A stretch of DNA of 64,000 bases, from positions 744,001 to 808,000 of the forward strand of contig NC_050729.1 of NCBI RefSeq assembly GCF_014133895.1, written 5' to 3'. This document shows positions 18,387 to 27,320 of this stretch, in pieces. A program made the position numbers and the translations under genes. Source of the DNA: Torulaspora globosa. Its lineage: Eukaryota > Ascomycota > Saccharomycetes > Saccharomycetales > Saccharomycetaceae. The notes below the pieces were generated by a model. That model did no database searches. It saw nothing but the letters and a program-made list of their open reading frames with translations, and was not told the origin of the DNA. The number at the start of each line of letters is the position of its first letter. The stretch's first letter is position 1.

Positions 18387-19424
18387 ATGATCTGTCGAGC
18401 TAGAAACGTTGTCTTACTGGTTGTGCTGGCATGGTGGTCTCAGATCGAGGTGGTATCCGGCCAGCTGACCGGTGTTAGTAATGGTACTAGCTCTCTGGTG
18501 TTGTCTGACTCTTCGGGTTCGGCGATCCTGTCGTTTTTGTCCTCTGCAAGCACTAGCGTGGCACCCACGTCGTTTACATCGATTTCGTCGTCGAAATCAG
18601 CATCGGAGTCATCATCCCCGTCGTCGTCAACGTCGCCTTCTATTTCATTATCGTCAGTTTCGAGTGATTCGGTGTCGAGCAGTGCCTCGTCTAGTAGCTC
18701 TTCATTGAGCTCGGTCAGTTCTACGAGTGCTTCTTCCAGCTCTTCCAGTCCGTCCAGCTCGTCCAGCTCGTCGAGTTCTTCCACTTCTTCGCTGTCTTCT
18801 AGTTCTTCGTTGCTGCCCTCGTCGACCGCCAGCACTTCGACGACGACGGCGTCGTCGTCGCCTGCCGTGACAAGCGAAGCGACCGCTTCCGACGTCAGAG
18901 AGACTGTCACAAGCGTGATCAGCGGAAAGACAGTGGTTTCTAACCTCTATACCACCTATACTTACACGGCAGACGCTGGACAGAAGAGCCAGACGTCTCA
19001 TGGACTCTCAAAGAAAAACAGGGACATAGTGATCGGGTGTGTGGTCGGTATTGGTGTCCCGCTGATAATAATCGCGTTGCTGCTCATATACTTCTTCTGC
19101 GTGCAGTCCAAAAAGACGGACTTCATCGACTCGGACGGTAAGGTGGTCACGGCTTACCGGGCCAACAAACTGACCAAATGGTGGTACGCATTGCTGGGTA
19201 AAGACATAAGCGATAAATACGAATCGAAATCGCCTCTTGGGAATTCGAACTCACCGATTTTGGATGAAGAGGAAGATGGCCGCTCTTTTCACGCACAAAA
19301 TGATGACGGCATCGTCGACTCTACGACTAATAGTGGCGGAGGCGCCCACTCTAATGATTTGATGTTGGAAGAAGACAAATACTACGATGAGGATGGCAAT
19401 GAGCTGAATGCAAGAAACTATTGA
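18387..19424 (+). CDS. MTL1: Cell-wall stress sensor Mtl1/Mid2
   Basis: This 345-residue single-pass plasma-membrane sensor feeds the Rho1-Pkc1 cell-wall integrity pathway. S. cerevisiae has duplicates MTL1 (YGR023W) and MID2 (YLR332W); this single gene represents their ancestor. A signal peptide covers about 1-26, a Ser-rich O-mannosylated stalk about 30-175, a short conserved juxtamembrane region with [22 protein letters not shown] sequence about 180-200, a transmembrane helix about 214-236, and an acidic cytoplasmic tail ([25 protein letters not shown] then Asp/Glu-rich). The upstream in-frame codon is GTG, so the ATG at 18387 is chosen. Reverse frames in the Ser stretch are artefacts. Confidence 0.92.
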   Translation: MICRARNVVLLVVLAWWSQIEVVSGQLTGVSNGTSSLVLSDSSGSAILSFLSSASTSVAPTSFTSISSSKSASESSSPSSSTSPSISLSSVSSDSVSSSASSSSSSLSSVSSTSASSSSSSPSSSSSSSSSSTSSLSSSSSLLPSSTASTSTTTASSSPAVTSEATASDVRETVTSVISGKTVVSNLYTTYTYTADAGQKSQTSHGLSKKNRDIVIGCVVGIGVPLIIIALLLIYFFCVQSKKTDFIDSDGKVVTAYRANKLTKWWYALLGKDISDKYESKSPLGNSNSPILDEEEDGRSFHAQNDDGIVDSTTNSGGGAHSNDLMLEEDKYYDEDGNELNARNY

Positions 19425-19595
19425 ACATCTGTAGCCTGCAGTTTCTTCTCTCTACAAAAAAGGATATAATTATTCATAGATGATCTTCCCATGTTTTTTT
19501 GAATTCACGGTCGTCAGCTCCATAGCTAAGAGCCCGCTGGAGCTACCGCGATGCTATGTCGTAAGGGGACGCCTCGGCACTTCGCCGCATTATGG

Positions 19596-19835
19596 TTAAG
19601 TGCTCGGTTCCGTCACGGCTTTGCTCTTGCCGACGCTCGCTAAGCTGACATTTTCACTGTTGATGTTGCAATGCTGAGATTGCAGCGTCAGGCTCCATGC
19701 GGCCACGGAGTACATGAGCACTGACAGATCTCCGCCATTCAGCTTGTGTTTCAGCGAGGCTATGAATTCGTCTGGTAACTTATAATGTAGGCTTCTCTCA
19801 ATGCCAAGATTTACGTTACCCGAAAACTTCGCCAT
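19596..19835 (-). CDS. Possible small hypothetical protein, 79 aa
   Basis: An ATG-initiated frame lies alone in the 1.8-kb space after MTL1. I do not recognise it. The N-terminal two-thirds look like a folded helical segment (LPDEFIASLKHKLNGGDLSVLMYSVAAW); the end is Ser/Val-rich. There is no signal peptide and no obvious TATA box within 150 bp upstream. It could be a real lineage-restricted gene or a chance frame. Confidence 0.35.
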   Translation of the reverse strand: MAKFSGNVNLGIERSLHYKLPDEFIASLKHKLNGGDLSVLMYSVAAWSLTLQSQHCNINSENVSLASVGKSKAVTEPST

Positions 19836-21242
19836 GGGTTGCTATGACAACATCGACGCTAAAGGTTGACAGTCTGGTTTGGTACCTAAACTGACAGATG
19901 TACCGAGCTCTTTAGAACTGAAAATTGCCCCAGAGCACAAGTGAGCCTCATGATTTGAGTTTTTTCTTTATTCCTCGAAGCAAGCGTTGTTGTCTCTGAG
20001 ACTCTTATCAGCTTCAATCAAACGCAAGCGCTGATTCACTAATTAAAAAGATGACAACAATGTCGGATGCGTTCATATTCAATATGACTAGTGAGTATTG
20101 CCTTTACTGAAAACCTGGCTTGCATTAGTATTATACTGTGGCACATGGGATTCTGCAAGACAGTTGGACTTTAATGAGAACGCAAGAATGGAAAAGTACA
20201 AATAAGAGGCCAAGTATTTATGCTGCGCGTCGAATCTTCCCAGAGATAGGGTGTTTGATCTAGCCGTTGTACAGCGTCTCGTAGCGCTCTAGATTTATAT
20301 CTGTCTCAGTCAGAAATTCAATCAGAAGATTCGCCTACTATTCCCTTATCTCCTTGCTGGGCTGATTGTTCAAGAATCAATAGGGATTTGATGGTAAAGA
20401 AGCGGCATTCGGTTGGAAATATATGGAATATGTTTGAAGTGCAAGATGAGATACACAACCCTGAGAAGAATTGATGTGGGCTTCTCTGATTCTTGCACGC
20501 CAGCATTATAAGCATGAATAGGATTGTGGGATGTGACGAATTTTCTGCAGACGAGTTAACGAGACAGCAATAGCATACTTACCGCAAGAGCTGGTGTTTT
20601 CGCTCAGTAAAGGATTCTGAATTTGACGACTCCTTAACTGCAGGACAAGTCGCCGCATAATAAATACCATGACAGCATATATTCGACTCTTCATAGACAA
20701 CAGCGATATTACTATTGGCATCAGGATAAACTACTTGAAGACCCTAATTCTGACGCAGTATTTGATGCTTCGGGCACAACCGGACGGAGTGGACAGCAAT
20801 ATTCAAGGAACTGTGGACTATGTATGCGTATAGTCCTTCAGAGATGTTAACCTTCACAAGCGTAGTAATTCTTGAATTGCATCAGCGCAACGGCTGATAA
20901 CCTAAACCAAGGATATCAATATTTGCTTCGCGTAAGTGGCAGACGCTCACTGCCGTTATAATAACTCTTCGAGTAGAACAACTCATATCTTCCGAAAGAC
21001 CAACCACCATGCAATATTAGATAGGCGCTGGATATATATGCTTGGCAGATCATGAAAAGGACCCAGTTGAGAGCTACTGGAGAGCTACCCAGGTCCAGAA
21101 AGAGAGGAGGATTTCATAGGATTCCAAAGTATAGTTTATTAGTAATAAGTACTAGACGAACTATCACAAGCTCTAATTACAGGACCATATCAACCCACGA
21201 ATAATACCGTAACGTATTTTTACATAACCATCAAGCTAAGCA
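19836..21242. other. Gene-poor region between MTL1 and tRNA-Asp
   Basis: About 1.4 kb without a convincing gene. It holds several short frames (plus 20669-20833; minus 20318-20515 and 20506-20721) and some splice-like motifs, none meeting yeast intron size and branch-site rules. TTCCGAAA near 20989 recalls centromere element III, but there is no neighbouring AT-rich 80-bp element or CDEI. No LTR ends were seen. Confidence 0.4.
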
Positions 21243-21314
21243 TCCGCGATAGTTTAATGGTTAGAATGGGCGCTTGTCGCGTGCCAGATCGGGGTTCAAT
21301 TCCCCGTCGCGGAG
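21243..21314 (+). tRNA. tRNA-Asp(GUC), copy 1
   Basis: The 72-nt sequence has acceptor stem TCCGCGA/TCGCGGA, anticodon GTC in loop CTTGTCGC, and a T arm with GGTTCAATTCC. It is intronless and followed by AATTTTTTGC, a Pol III terminator. It is identical to the second copy 3.6 kb downstream. Confidence 0.97.
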
Positions 21315-21442
21315 AATTTTTTGCCTCACCACCGAATTCTCAGGCCCAGCAGGATTGTTAGCCCAAGCTGCATCACCGTATCACTGCGTCTTGATCCTGC
21401 TAATTCTATAATGATACTTCTTAAGCTATCTGCGAGGGCGAT

Positions 21443-22156
21443 TCAGTAACCTTCGAAGATCCGATCGATCTCTTTGATGACGTCTATATGAAGAAACTCT
21501 CCCTTCCGAGTTACCATCGTTCCCTTCTTGAACATCTCCGGTTCATTGTTATAGTTGATGCCGCATTCTGTAAAGAGAATTTCCTGCTTCTCGTTGCTTA
21601 GCGTGCCAGACAGCCGATTCTCTGCCTGCTGAGTGGTCAATCCGCACTTCTGAACCAACTGCCAAAAAACAGTGTTGTACAAGTTGTTGATGTGCGTATC
21701 TACAAATCTCCAGCTGAGATAGTCTTTTATGATGGCGAGATTAGGATACGCCACACATCTGGCATCGAAAAACGGCAGGTGCTTAAGATCCAGCTCCCGG
21801 TTGGTGAAGAATTTGGGCCACAATGCCACGTACTGAGAGGTGAACAGAGATACAAACAGTGACGCAATCTTATCCTGTCGCCTATTGTACAGAGTCGTGT
21901 CTCTTCTGAGAATAAAAGAATACTCATCACTCTCACCATAGGCCACAATGACGTCGTTCCTATAATGAAGCACTACATTTTTGGCAGCTGCATTCATCAA
22001 TCTTAAAGCTCGAATATCGTTTGGCTTCTCGAACTCATAAAACCGCGAAAACTCATGAAATTTCTTGCCATCAATTCGCACCACTATATAGCATTGAGGT
22101 AGTAGCACATCACGTCTCTCAAACTCTTTAACATATTCGAACCTTGACTTGGCCAT
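21443..22156 (-). CDS. THG1: tRNA-His guanylyltransferase Thg1
   Basis: Thg1 adds the essential G-1 to the 5' end of tRNA-His by a 3'-5' polymerase-like reaction. The 237-residue length equals S. cerevisiae Thg1. The start MAKSRFEYVKEFERRD is the family N-terminus. Metal-binding acidic residues appear in VVRIDGKKFHEFS (D29) and AYGESDEYSFI (about D77). RRxxKIASLFVSLFTSQYV is also conserved. It is divergent from the YGR026W-type gene, as in S. cerevisiae. Confidence 0.97.
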   Translation of the reverse strand: MAKSRFEYVKEFERRDVLLPQCYIVVRIDGKKFHEFSRFYEFEKPNDIRALRLMNAAAKNVVLHYRNDVIVAYGESDEYSFILRRDTTLYNRRQDKIASLFVSLFTSQYVALWPKFFTNRELDLKHLPFFDARCVAYPNLAIIKDYLSWRFVDTHINNLYNTVFWQLVQKCGLTTQQAENRLSGTLSNEKQEILFTECGINYNNEPEMFKKGTMVTRKGEFLHIDVIKEIDRIFEGY

Positions 22157-22357
22157 AGCTAAACTGATGTCCTTATATACTAATTAACCTCGTCGAGTCT
22201 TTGACATTTCGATGCCATTTTTTCAATTTCTTTGACGCATAGAAAGCAAAGAATGTTCAATGAAGAACCAAAGGGATCGCAACCAAAGAATCTCCAATTG
22301 AGAAAGATTGACTAAGTTCACAAATTTGAAGAGCCAGTGGCTTCTGAGAGATTTGCC

Positions 22358-23182
22358 ATGGTGCGTAAAATCAAGATAGTTCAGAAGAAAGCACCCAAGA
22401 AGAGTTGGGGCCCATTACAAATCCAGAAAGTTGTCTGGATTGTAGGACATGCGATGACTTTGGGGCTCGGATCATTGTTCTCCGTCACTTACGCTTTACA
22501 GTCGCTCATATTTTTCAAGTATAGGTCCTGGAAATGGATATTCATGAGGTTAAATAAGTCATACAGTTATTTCAACGGTCCCAGATGGTACCATGCCCTG
22601 CTGAGATGGACTCCTCAGTTGGTGTACCGACTAGCGATTGTGGGCTCGTTCATGTCGTTGGGTGTCACAAGCTATCAGAATGCACACGGCTTGCATCCGC
22701 AGTGGTACGAAATGTTCAGTGCTGAAAATTTCCAGTACCTGGTGATCTCAGTGTTTTGGTTCTTCACCGAGGCGTCCGTTTTCAAGTTACTTCCTCTGAT
22801 GCTGTTGAGTTATATGCATATCACCAATTGGAGGCAGGAGGTTAATGGGATTAAAGATAGTGATGCGGTTACCAAGAAAAACGCTGCCGTGTTGCGAGCA
22901 CTCGCCGTGGCAGAACTCCTGGTCGCTGTTTCGCTGGCAATGAACACCATTTTGATGAACAGCGGTGCTTCAGGCGTCGTCCTGGTGCTCTATCTGGGAA
23001 TCTATTGGCTAAGGATCAACTTCTCGCCTTACATGCAGATAATGATGCTCAAGTTATTGAGCAAGCTAGATCCAAAAATCCCCCCAAAGCGTGCCGAGCA
23101 ATGGGGTTTCATCAAGAAGTTCATCTACAGCAAGATCCAAGACCACGAGAGGAGGAAGGCTGAGATTGAAAAAACGGCCTGA
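22358..23182 (+). CDS. Multi-pass membrane protein, YGR026W-like, 274 aa
   Basis: This conserved membrane protein of unknown function sits at the YGR026W locus, next to THG1 and before RPS25. The start is basic (MVRKIKIVQKKAPKKS). Hydrophobic segments are visible around residues 23-50, 90-105, 125-150 and 175-215, giving perhaps four or five membrane spans. The tail is strongly basic (KIQDHERRKAEIEK). The open frame extends seven codons upstream to a GTG; the ATG at 22358 is preferred. I see no catalytic motif. Confidence 0.82.
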   Translation: MVRKIKIVQKKAPKKSWGPLQIQKVVWIVGHAMTLGLGSLFSVTYALQSLIFFKYRSWKWIFMRLNKSYSYFNGPRWYHALLRWTPQLVYRLAIVGSFMSLGVTSYQNAHGLHPQWYEMFSAENFQYLVISVFWFFTEASVFKLLPLMLLSYMHITNWRQEVNGIKDSDAVTKKNAAVLRALAVAELLVAVSLAMNTILMNSGASGVVLVLYLGIYWLRINFSPYMQIMMLKLLSKLDPKIPPKRAEQWGFIKKFIYSKIQDHERRKAEIEKTA

Positions 23183-24010
23183 TCAGTACTACAAAGTAAG
23201 ATCGTTACTGTTTGTATCAGATAATAGTAAGCTTTGGTAAATTGAGTTTTCTTCCTTCTTGGTTCAGAAGCAGAACTGAATAAAAATGTTTATCATCATT
23301 TTGATAATGTCTACGCAAGATTGAAGACCTTGAGGACTGTGAATGATAACAACGCTGATAATCCGCAAAATGTACAAAATACAACAAATTCAGATGGTGA
23401 TGCATGTATGTAATCCATGGCACATATTCCTTAGAGAATCATCGCCGGATAGTAAAAGACAATTGTGGTTGTCTATTCATCTTAATGGTATTGCGCGGAA
23501 GGATATATCATCGTTGCGTCATGAACTCATGAATTCACAGTTTTCTGTCGGGCTTCGAATTTGCAATGGAGATCAATCATTTGGAAAGGATCATAAACGA
23601 AGAATTCCTAATTAACAATATGTCCTGCATATACATCCTCAGTGAAAGATAATAAATATCAGTTTATTGTAATCATTTTTTTTCCAATCATATAATCTCC
23701 AGCAAATCAAGTCCGATGACCAGCCTCAATAGCATACCACTACCACCCGGCAATGGTCCACTATCAATTGCTAGCAATCTCTCAGACTGGAGTAGGATTC
23801 ATTGTTAGTTGCACTGAGGAACTTCGCTTTATATAAGTCTATGTTCTGGAAAACTTTTCCATATCGTTTTAGACGTCGAGTGATCTGTAAAGCATCTTAG
23901 GGCATCGACCAGCTACTATGGCGAGATGAGTCCCGGCGAATACAGATAGATGGTGTTAGAGTGTGCAATGATTTGCGGGTACGTAGAAATATACATTAAC
24001 CTTGAGTTAT
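23183..24010. other. Long spacer between YGR026W-type gene and RPS25
   Basis: 828 bp lying between the 3' ends of two convergent genes. A 90-codon plus frame at 23343-23615 has no recognisable content. An oligo-T run at about 23678-23685 and AT-rich DNA follow. TATATAAG near 23831 might serve an unannotated RNA, but I see no box C/D or H/ACA layout. Confidence 0.35.
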
Positions 24011-24337
24011 TTACTCGGAAGCAGCAGCTCTGGTGTAGATGGCTTGCTTGGAGTGCTTGGAGACTGGCTTGATGATACCTTGGCTCTCCAAGTCTCTCAA
24101 AGCGATTCTAGCCAAAGAACCACCGATCTTCAATCTGTCGACTAGAACGGAGACGGAAACGTATCTGTAAGTTGGGACCTCCTTCAAGATTCTGTCGTAC
24201 TTCTCTTGGTCCAAGATGACGGCGTGTTGAGCCTTGTCCTTGTGGGACTTCTTGGACCACTTCTTCTTGGACTTCTTACCACCGGCAAGAGCGGCAGCAG
24301 CTTTAGCAGCTTTAGACAATTGTTGCTTTGGAGGCAT
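24011..24337 (-). CDS. RPS25: 40S ribosomal protein eS25
   Basis: 108-residue eS25 of the small ribosomal subunit, needed for some IRES-driven initiation. The N-terminus is the usual basic tail ([20 protein letters not shown], then [20 protein letters not shown]), followed by the winged-helix body with [22 protein letters not shown]. There is no intron, as in S. cerevisiae RPS25A/B. Codon use is strongly biased to preferred codons, as expected for a highly expressed gene. It represents the single ancestor of YGR027C and YLR333C. Tandem Rap1 sites lie upstream. Confidence 0.98.
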   Translation of the reverse strand: MPPKQQLSKAAKAAAALAGGKKSKKKWSKKSHKDKAQHAVILDQEKYDRILKEVPTYRYVSVSVLVDRLKIGGSLARIALRDLESQGIIKPVSKHSKQAIYTRAAASE

Positions 24338-24655
24338 GATTTATTCTGGGTTCCGCAGTTAGTACTATAATCCCTTGGAAGACGAGAGTGATCGAACGGC
24401 GATCCTTGGTACGCTGGTGAATCAACGGATGCTCTTGACTGATACTGATAGTCACATACCCTAAATAAACTTTGGCTTGCGTCTCTTAATAACTCACTCG
24501 ACGCCATAATGGGGACTCTCAGTTTGATACCTGATAAATGTCAAGCGTATTGTTGCGGTATGCAACAAAGCACGGCGGTTTGCGTGTTCTCCAGCTGTGG
24601 GTTCGCGACGGCGCGACGACGCGGTCCTGAAAAAGATAGTGTCTCGCAAAAAATG

Positions 24656-24689
24656 AAATGTACGGGTGTTAGGCTAGGTGTACGGATGC
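24656..24689. promoter_or_regulatory. Tandem Rap1 sites upstream of RPS25
   Basis: Read on the minus strand, ACACCCGTACATTT (24656-24669) is an exact Rap1 consensus, and GCATCCGTACACCT (24676-24689) matches at 12 of 14 positions. Paired Rap1 sites about 320-350 bp before the ATG are typical of yeast ribosomal-protein promoters. Confidence 0.8.
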
Positions 24690-24871
24690 TGACAGTGCGA
24701 TAGTCACCGTCACGAGTATTTGTGTTGATTGAACAATTGATCCAATGAGACGTATCGCAGTAACGCGGAAGCGATGGTGACGTCGCTCATCTATCAATGC
24801 TCTGCATAAGAGTTAAGAAAGACCGATTACCGGAAACATATAGATAGAATTAATTTCCCGAACATCAACCA

Positions 24872-24943
24872 TCCGCGATAGTTTAATGGTTAGAATGGGC
24901 GCTTGTCGCGTGCCAGATCGGGGTTCAATTCCCCGTCGCGGAG
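24872..24943 (+). tRNA. tRNA-Asp(GUC), copy 2
   Basis: Identical over 72 nt to the copy at 21243-21314. Identity continues 10 nt into the 3' flank (AATTTTTTGC), which includes the terminator. It sits 100 bp upstream of EST3. Confidence 0.97.
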
Positions 24944-25027
24944 AATTTTTTGCACCTCTCATGATAAAGCAACCTGTCTGGCAGGTCTGAAGTTCAGCTT
25001 GTTATGCTTCATCATATCGAGGCTGCT

Positions 25028-25150
25028 ATGAAGACAGGCAGTAATGCCCAAGATAATTCTACCATCCAGATCGCGGCAAAAAGACAATGTGTTCCTGCAA
25101 CCTTGGCTCGAAACACGCCTGGAAGAACGTCAAGACCGCACCTATGCTAG
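25028..25150 (+). other. Overlapping upstream ORF at EST3
   Basis: An ATG 16 bp before the EST3 start opens a 40-codon frame in a different register that ends inside EST3. If the EST3 transcript includes it, scanning ribosomes would meet this ATG first. Confidence 0.3.
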
Positions 25151-25623
25151 CCTCGCAGCATTGCAACCGCCCGTGTTCGGCTTCATTCCCAAGCTTTCGG
25201 AGAAGGAAATGGCAAAACCGCTCACGAGTGCGGAAATCCTAGGCAACCCGTGCCATTTTGTCAAGATCACCAAGTTCTACGGCGTGGATGCGTTCAACGT
25301 CTTTGCCTCGGTGAGGGACGATAGATATCAGATCCTTAGTTGAGTTCACACCCCGTTGCGTATCGGAATTCGAGCGGAGACACCGTTCCAGGATCACATG
25401 CGACACTGTTAACTCTTTATGTGTCATAGGCGACTGTAAATTGTTCTACAGAGAACGCTCGTACGTCTTGAAATATTACAAGCTAGACATCGCCAGTTTC
25501 AAAACTACAACCAATCGCACACTGCGAAGAGTACCAGTGCTCGTGGTGAACCAAATCTCGAGGTTCGAAATGGATCAAGTTGGCACTCTTGATCAGTATC
25601 CATTCATATATAACGTTCTTTGA
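25044..25623 (+). CDS. EST3: Telomerase subunit Est3, made by +1 ribosomal frameshifting
   Basis: The coding sequence is a join of 25044..25337 and 25339..25623, 192 aa (S. cerevisiae about 181). Frame 0 stops after 99 codons at TGA 25341-25343. Just before it lies CTT-AGT-T (25335-25341), the same heptamer used in S. cerevisiae EST3 and ABP140, where tRNA on CTT slips so that GTT is read next. Skipping A25338 continues the frame as VEFTPRC... to a stop at 25623. The N-terminal MPKIIL, VFLQPW and NPCHFVKITKFYGV, and the C-terminal RRVPVLVVNQISRFEMDQVG, identify Est3, the OB-fold telomerase holoenzyme protein related to TPP1. It neighbours DOT5 loosely, as YIL009C-A and YIL010W do. Confidence 0.95.
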
Positions 25624-25763
25624 AAGATTTCAGATCGTATATAATGCTACGTTCTTGTATTAACTAGCATATCTATACCGTTATAGAGTTGATACTGGCA
25701 ATAGTAGCTTTAAGGCGATTTGGTAATCGGATTACTGCCTACTAGCGGTCTCTGAATTGTTCA

Positions 25764-27098
25764 ATGGTGTCTGTCGTTTCCTTCTGCGACAGCAAGGGGA
25801 AGCCGATCTTGTCTAGGAGGTACAGAGACGATGTTTCATTGTCAGCGATTGACAAGTTTGCGACGCTACTGGCAGAATTAGAAGAGGAATCAAGCGTCGT
25901 ACCACCCTGTTTGAGTCACAATGGGACATATTTTCTCTTTATACAGCATGAGGATCTTTACGTGGTGGCATTATCCACATCTTTGGCAACCAACGCTGCA
26001 CAAGTCTTCACATTTCTACATAAGCTGGTTGAAGCTCTCGGTGACTACTTGAAGACTGTCGAGGAGGAATCGGTCAGGGATAACTTCGTTATTATATATG
26101 AATTGCTGGATGAGATGATGGATTATGGTATACCTCAAATAACGGAGACCAAGATGCTCAAGCAATACATCACTCAGAAATCTTTCAAATTGGTTAAGGC
26201 TGTCAAGAAGAAGAAAGCTTTGGCTAGACCGCCTGGGGCCTTGACGAACTCTGTCAGCTGGAGAGCCGAAGGGATTAGTTATAAGAAGAACGAGGCATTC
26301 CTGGATATCATCGAATCCATTAACATGGTAATGACGCAAAAGGGGCAGGTTCTTAGATCGGAAATCATCGGCCAGGTGAAGGTCAGATCTCGGCTTTCTG
26401 GTATGCCGGACCTGAAGCTCGGCATCAATGACAGAGGCATCTTCACGAGGGATTCAGACTCTGGTGAAGAACAGGTGGCCAAGCCACCAGGGAGCAGAAA
26501 ATCAAATGTCGAGTTGGAAGACCTGAAGTTCCATCAATGCGTGAGGTTGAGCAAATTCGAGAACGAAAAAATCATTACATTCATCCCTCCCGATGGGGAA
26601 TTCGAATTGATGAGTTACAGGCTAAGCACCCCAGTTAAGCCATTGATTTGGTGTGACGTAAATGTACAAGTGCATTCAAAGTCAAGAATCGAAATCCATT
26701 GTAGGGTAAAGGCACAGATCAAGAAGAAATCAATAGCAAACAACGTCGAGATTCTGATCCCTGTGCCCGATGATGCCGATACCCCTTCCTTTAAATATTC
26801 TCACGGTGTTATGAAATGGGTACCAGAGAAGAGTTCTATCCTTTGGAAGATAAGAAGCTTTTATGGTGGGAAAGAATATTCAATGGCCGCCCAAATGGGC
26901 CTGCCCTCGATAGCTGCCACAGAGAAACCAACGTTTAGAAGGCCTGTGCAGGTCAAGTTCCAAATTCCTTATTTCACCACATCTGGTATCCAAGTGCGCT
27001 ATCTTAAGATCAACGAACCCAAGTTGCAGTACAAGAGCTATCCGTGGGTAAGGTATATTACGCAAAACGGGGATGACTACACGATAAGACTGAATTAA
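25764..27098 (+). CDS. APM1: AP-1 clathrin adaptor medium chain mu1
   Basis: The 444-residue mu1 subunit of the AP-1 complex sorts cargo between trans-Golgi and endosomes. The N-terminal longin-like domain (1-140) contains GKPILSRRYRDDV, LSHNGTYFLFIQHEDLYVVA and NFVIIYELLDEMMDYGIPQ. The C-terminal mu homology domain (about 165-442) starts at SVSWRAEGISYKKNEAFLDI and ends PWVRYITQNGDDYTIRLN. The variable linker near 230-250 is shorter than in S. cerevisiae Apm1 (475 aa). It is the YPL259C ortholog and remains close to CUB1 (YPL260W), with DOT5 between. Confidence 0.97.
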   Translation: MVSVVSFCDSKGKPILSRRYRDDVSLSAIDKFATLLAELEEESSVVPPCLSHNGTYFLFIQHEDLYVVALSTSLATNAAQVFTFLHKLVEALGDYLKTVEEESVRDNFVIIYELLDEMMDYGIPQITETKMLKQYITQKSFKLVKAVKKKKALARPPGALTNSVSWRAEGISYKKNEAFLDIIESINMVMTQKGQVLRSEIIGQVKVRSRLSGMPDLKLGINDRGIFTRDSDSGEEQVAKPPGSRKSNVELEDLKFHQCVRLSKFENEKIITFIPPDGEFELMSYRLSTPVKPLIWCDVNVQVHSKSRIEIHCRVKAQIKKKSIANNVEILIPVPDDADTPSFKYSHGVMKWVPEKSSILWKIRSFYGGKEYSMAAQMGLPSIAATEKPTFRRPVQVKFQIPYFTTSGIQVRYLKINEPKLQYKSYPWVRYITQNGDDYTIRLN

Positions 27099-27320
27099 AA
27101 GAATAGAAATAATGAAGTATAATTTTTTTAATCGCATAGAAAAACCAGCTAATGGTTTGTCTGCTCAACTATTATAACAGATGCCGCGAACTCAAGGTGC
27201 CCCGATGGGCTCTATGTCGCGGAACTGCAGAGTATCTTTCGTAGTTACACATGGAACGCGGAACGACAGGGCACGCAGTGCCACGCTCTTGGTCTGATCA
27301 AAGCACGAAACGCAGTTGGT

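Noticed and set aside
18440..19001. Acidic and Arg-rich reverse-strand frames across MTL1
   Set aside because: They are complements of Ser-codon runs in the sensor stalk; similar artefacts occur in MSB2 and SLG1.
20051..20206. Plus-strand ATG frame that joins through GTGAGT...CATTAG to a further 28 codons
   Set aside because: The implied intron is again about 38 nt without a TACTAAC-like branch site; a chance in-frame join is likely.
20318..20721. Two minus-strand frames that could join in frame over a GTAAGT...CTGCAG gap
   Set aside because: The implied intron is only 38 nt, shorter than known yeast introns, has no acceptable branch site, and the product is unrecognised.
20940..21000. TTCCGAAA resembling centromere CDEIII
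   Set aside because: No AT-rich 80-bp CDEII and no CDEI at the right distance; flanking genes are not centromere neighbours that I know.
23343..23615. 90-codon plus-strand frame after the YGR026W-type gene
   Set aside because: No recognisable motif and AT-rich composition as in neighbouring noncoding DNA; treated as chance.
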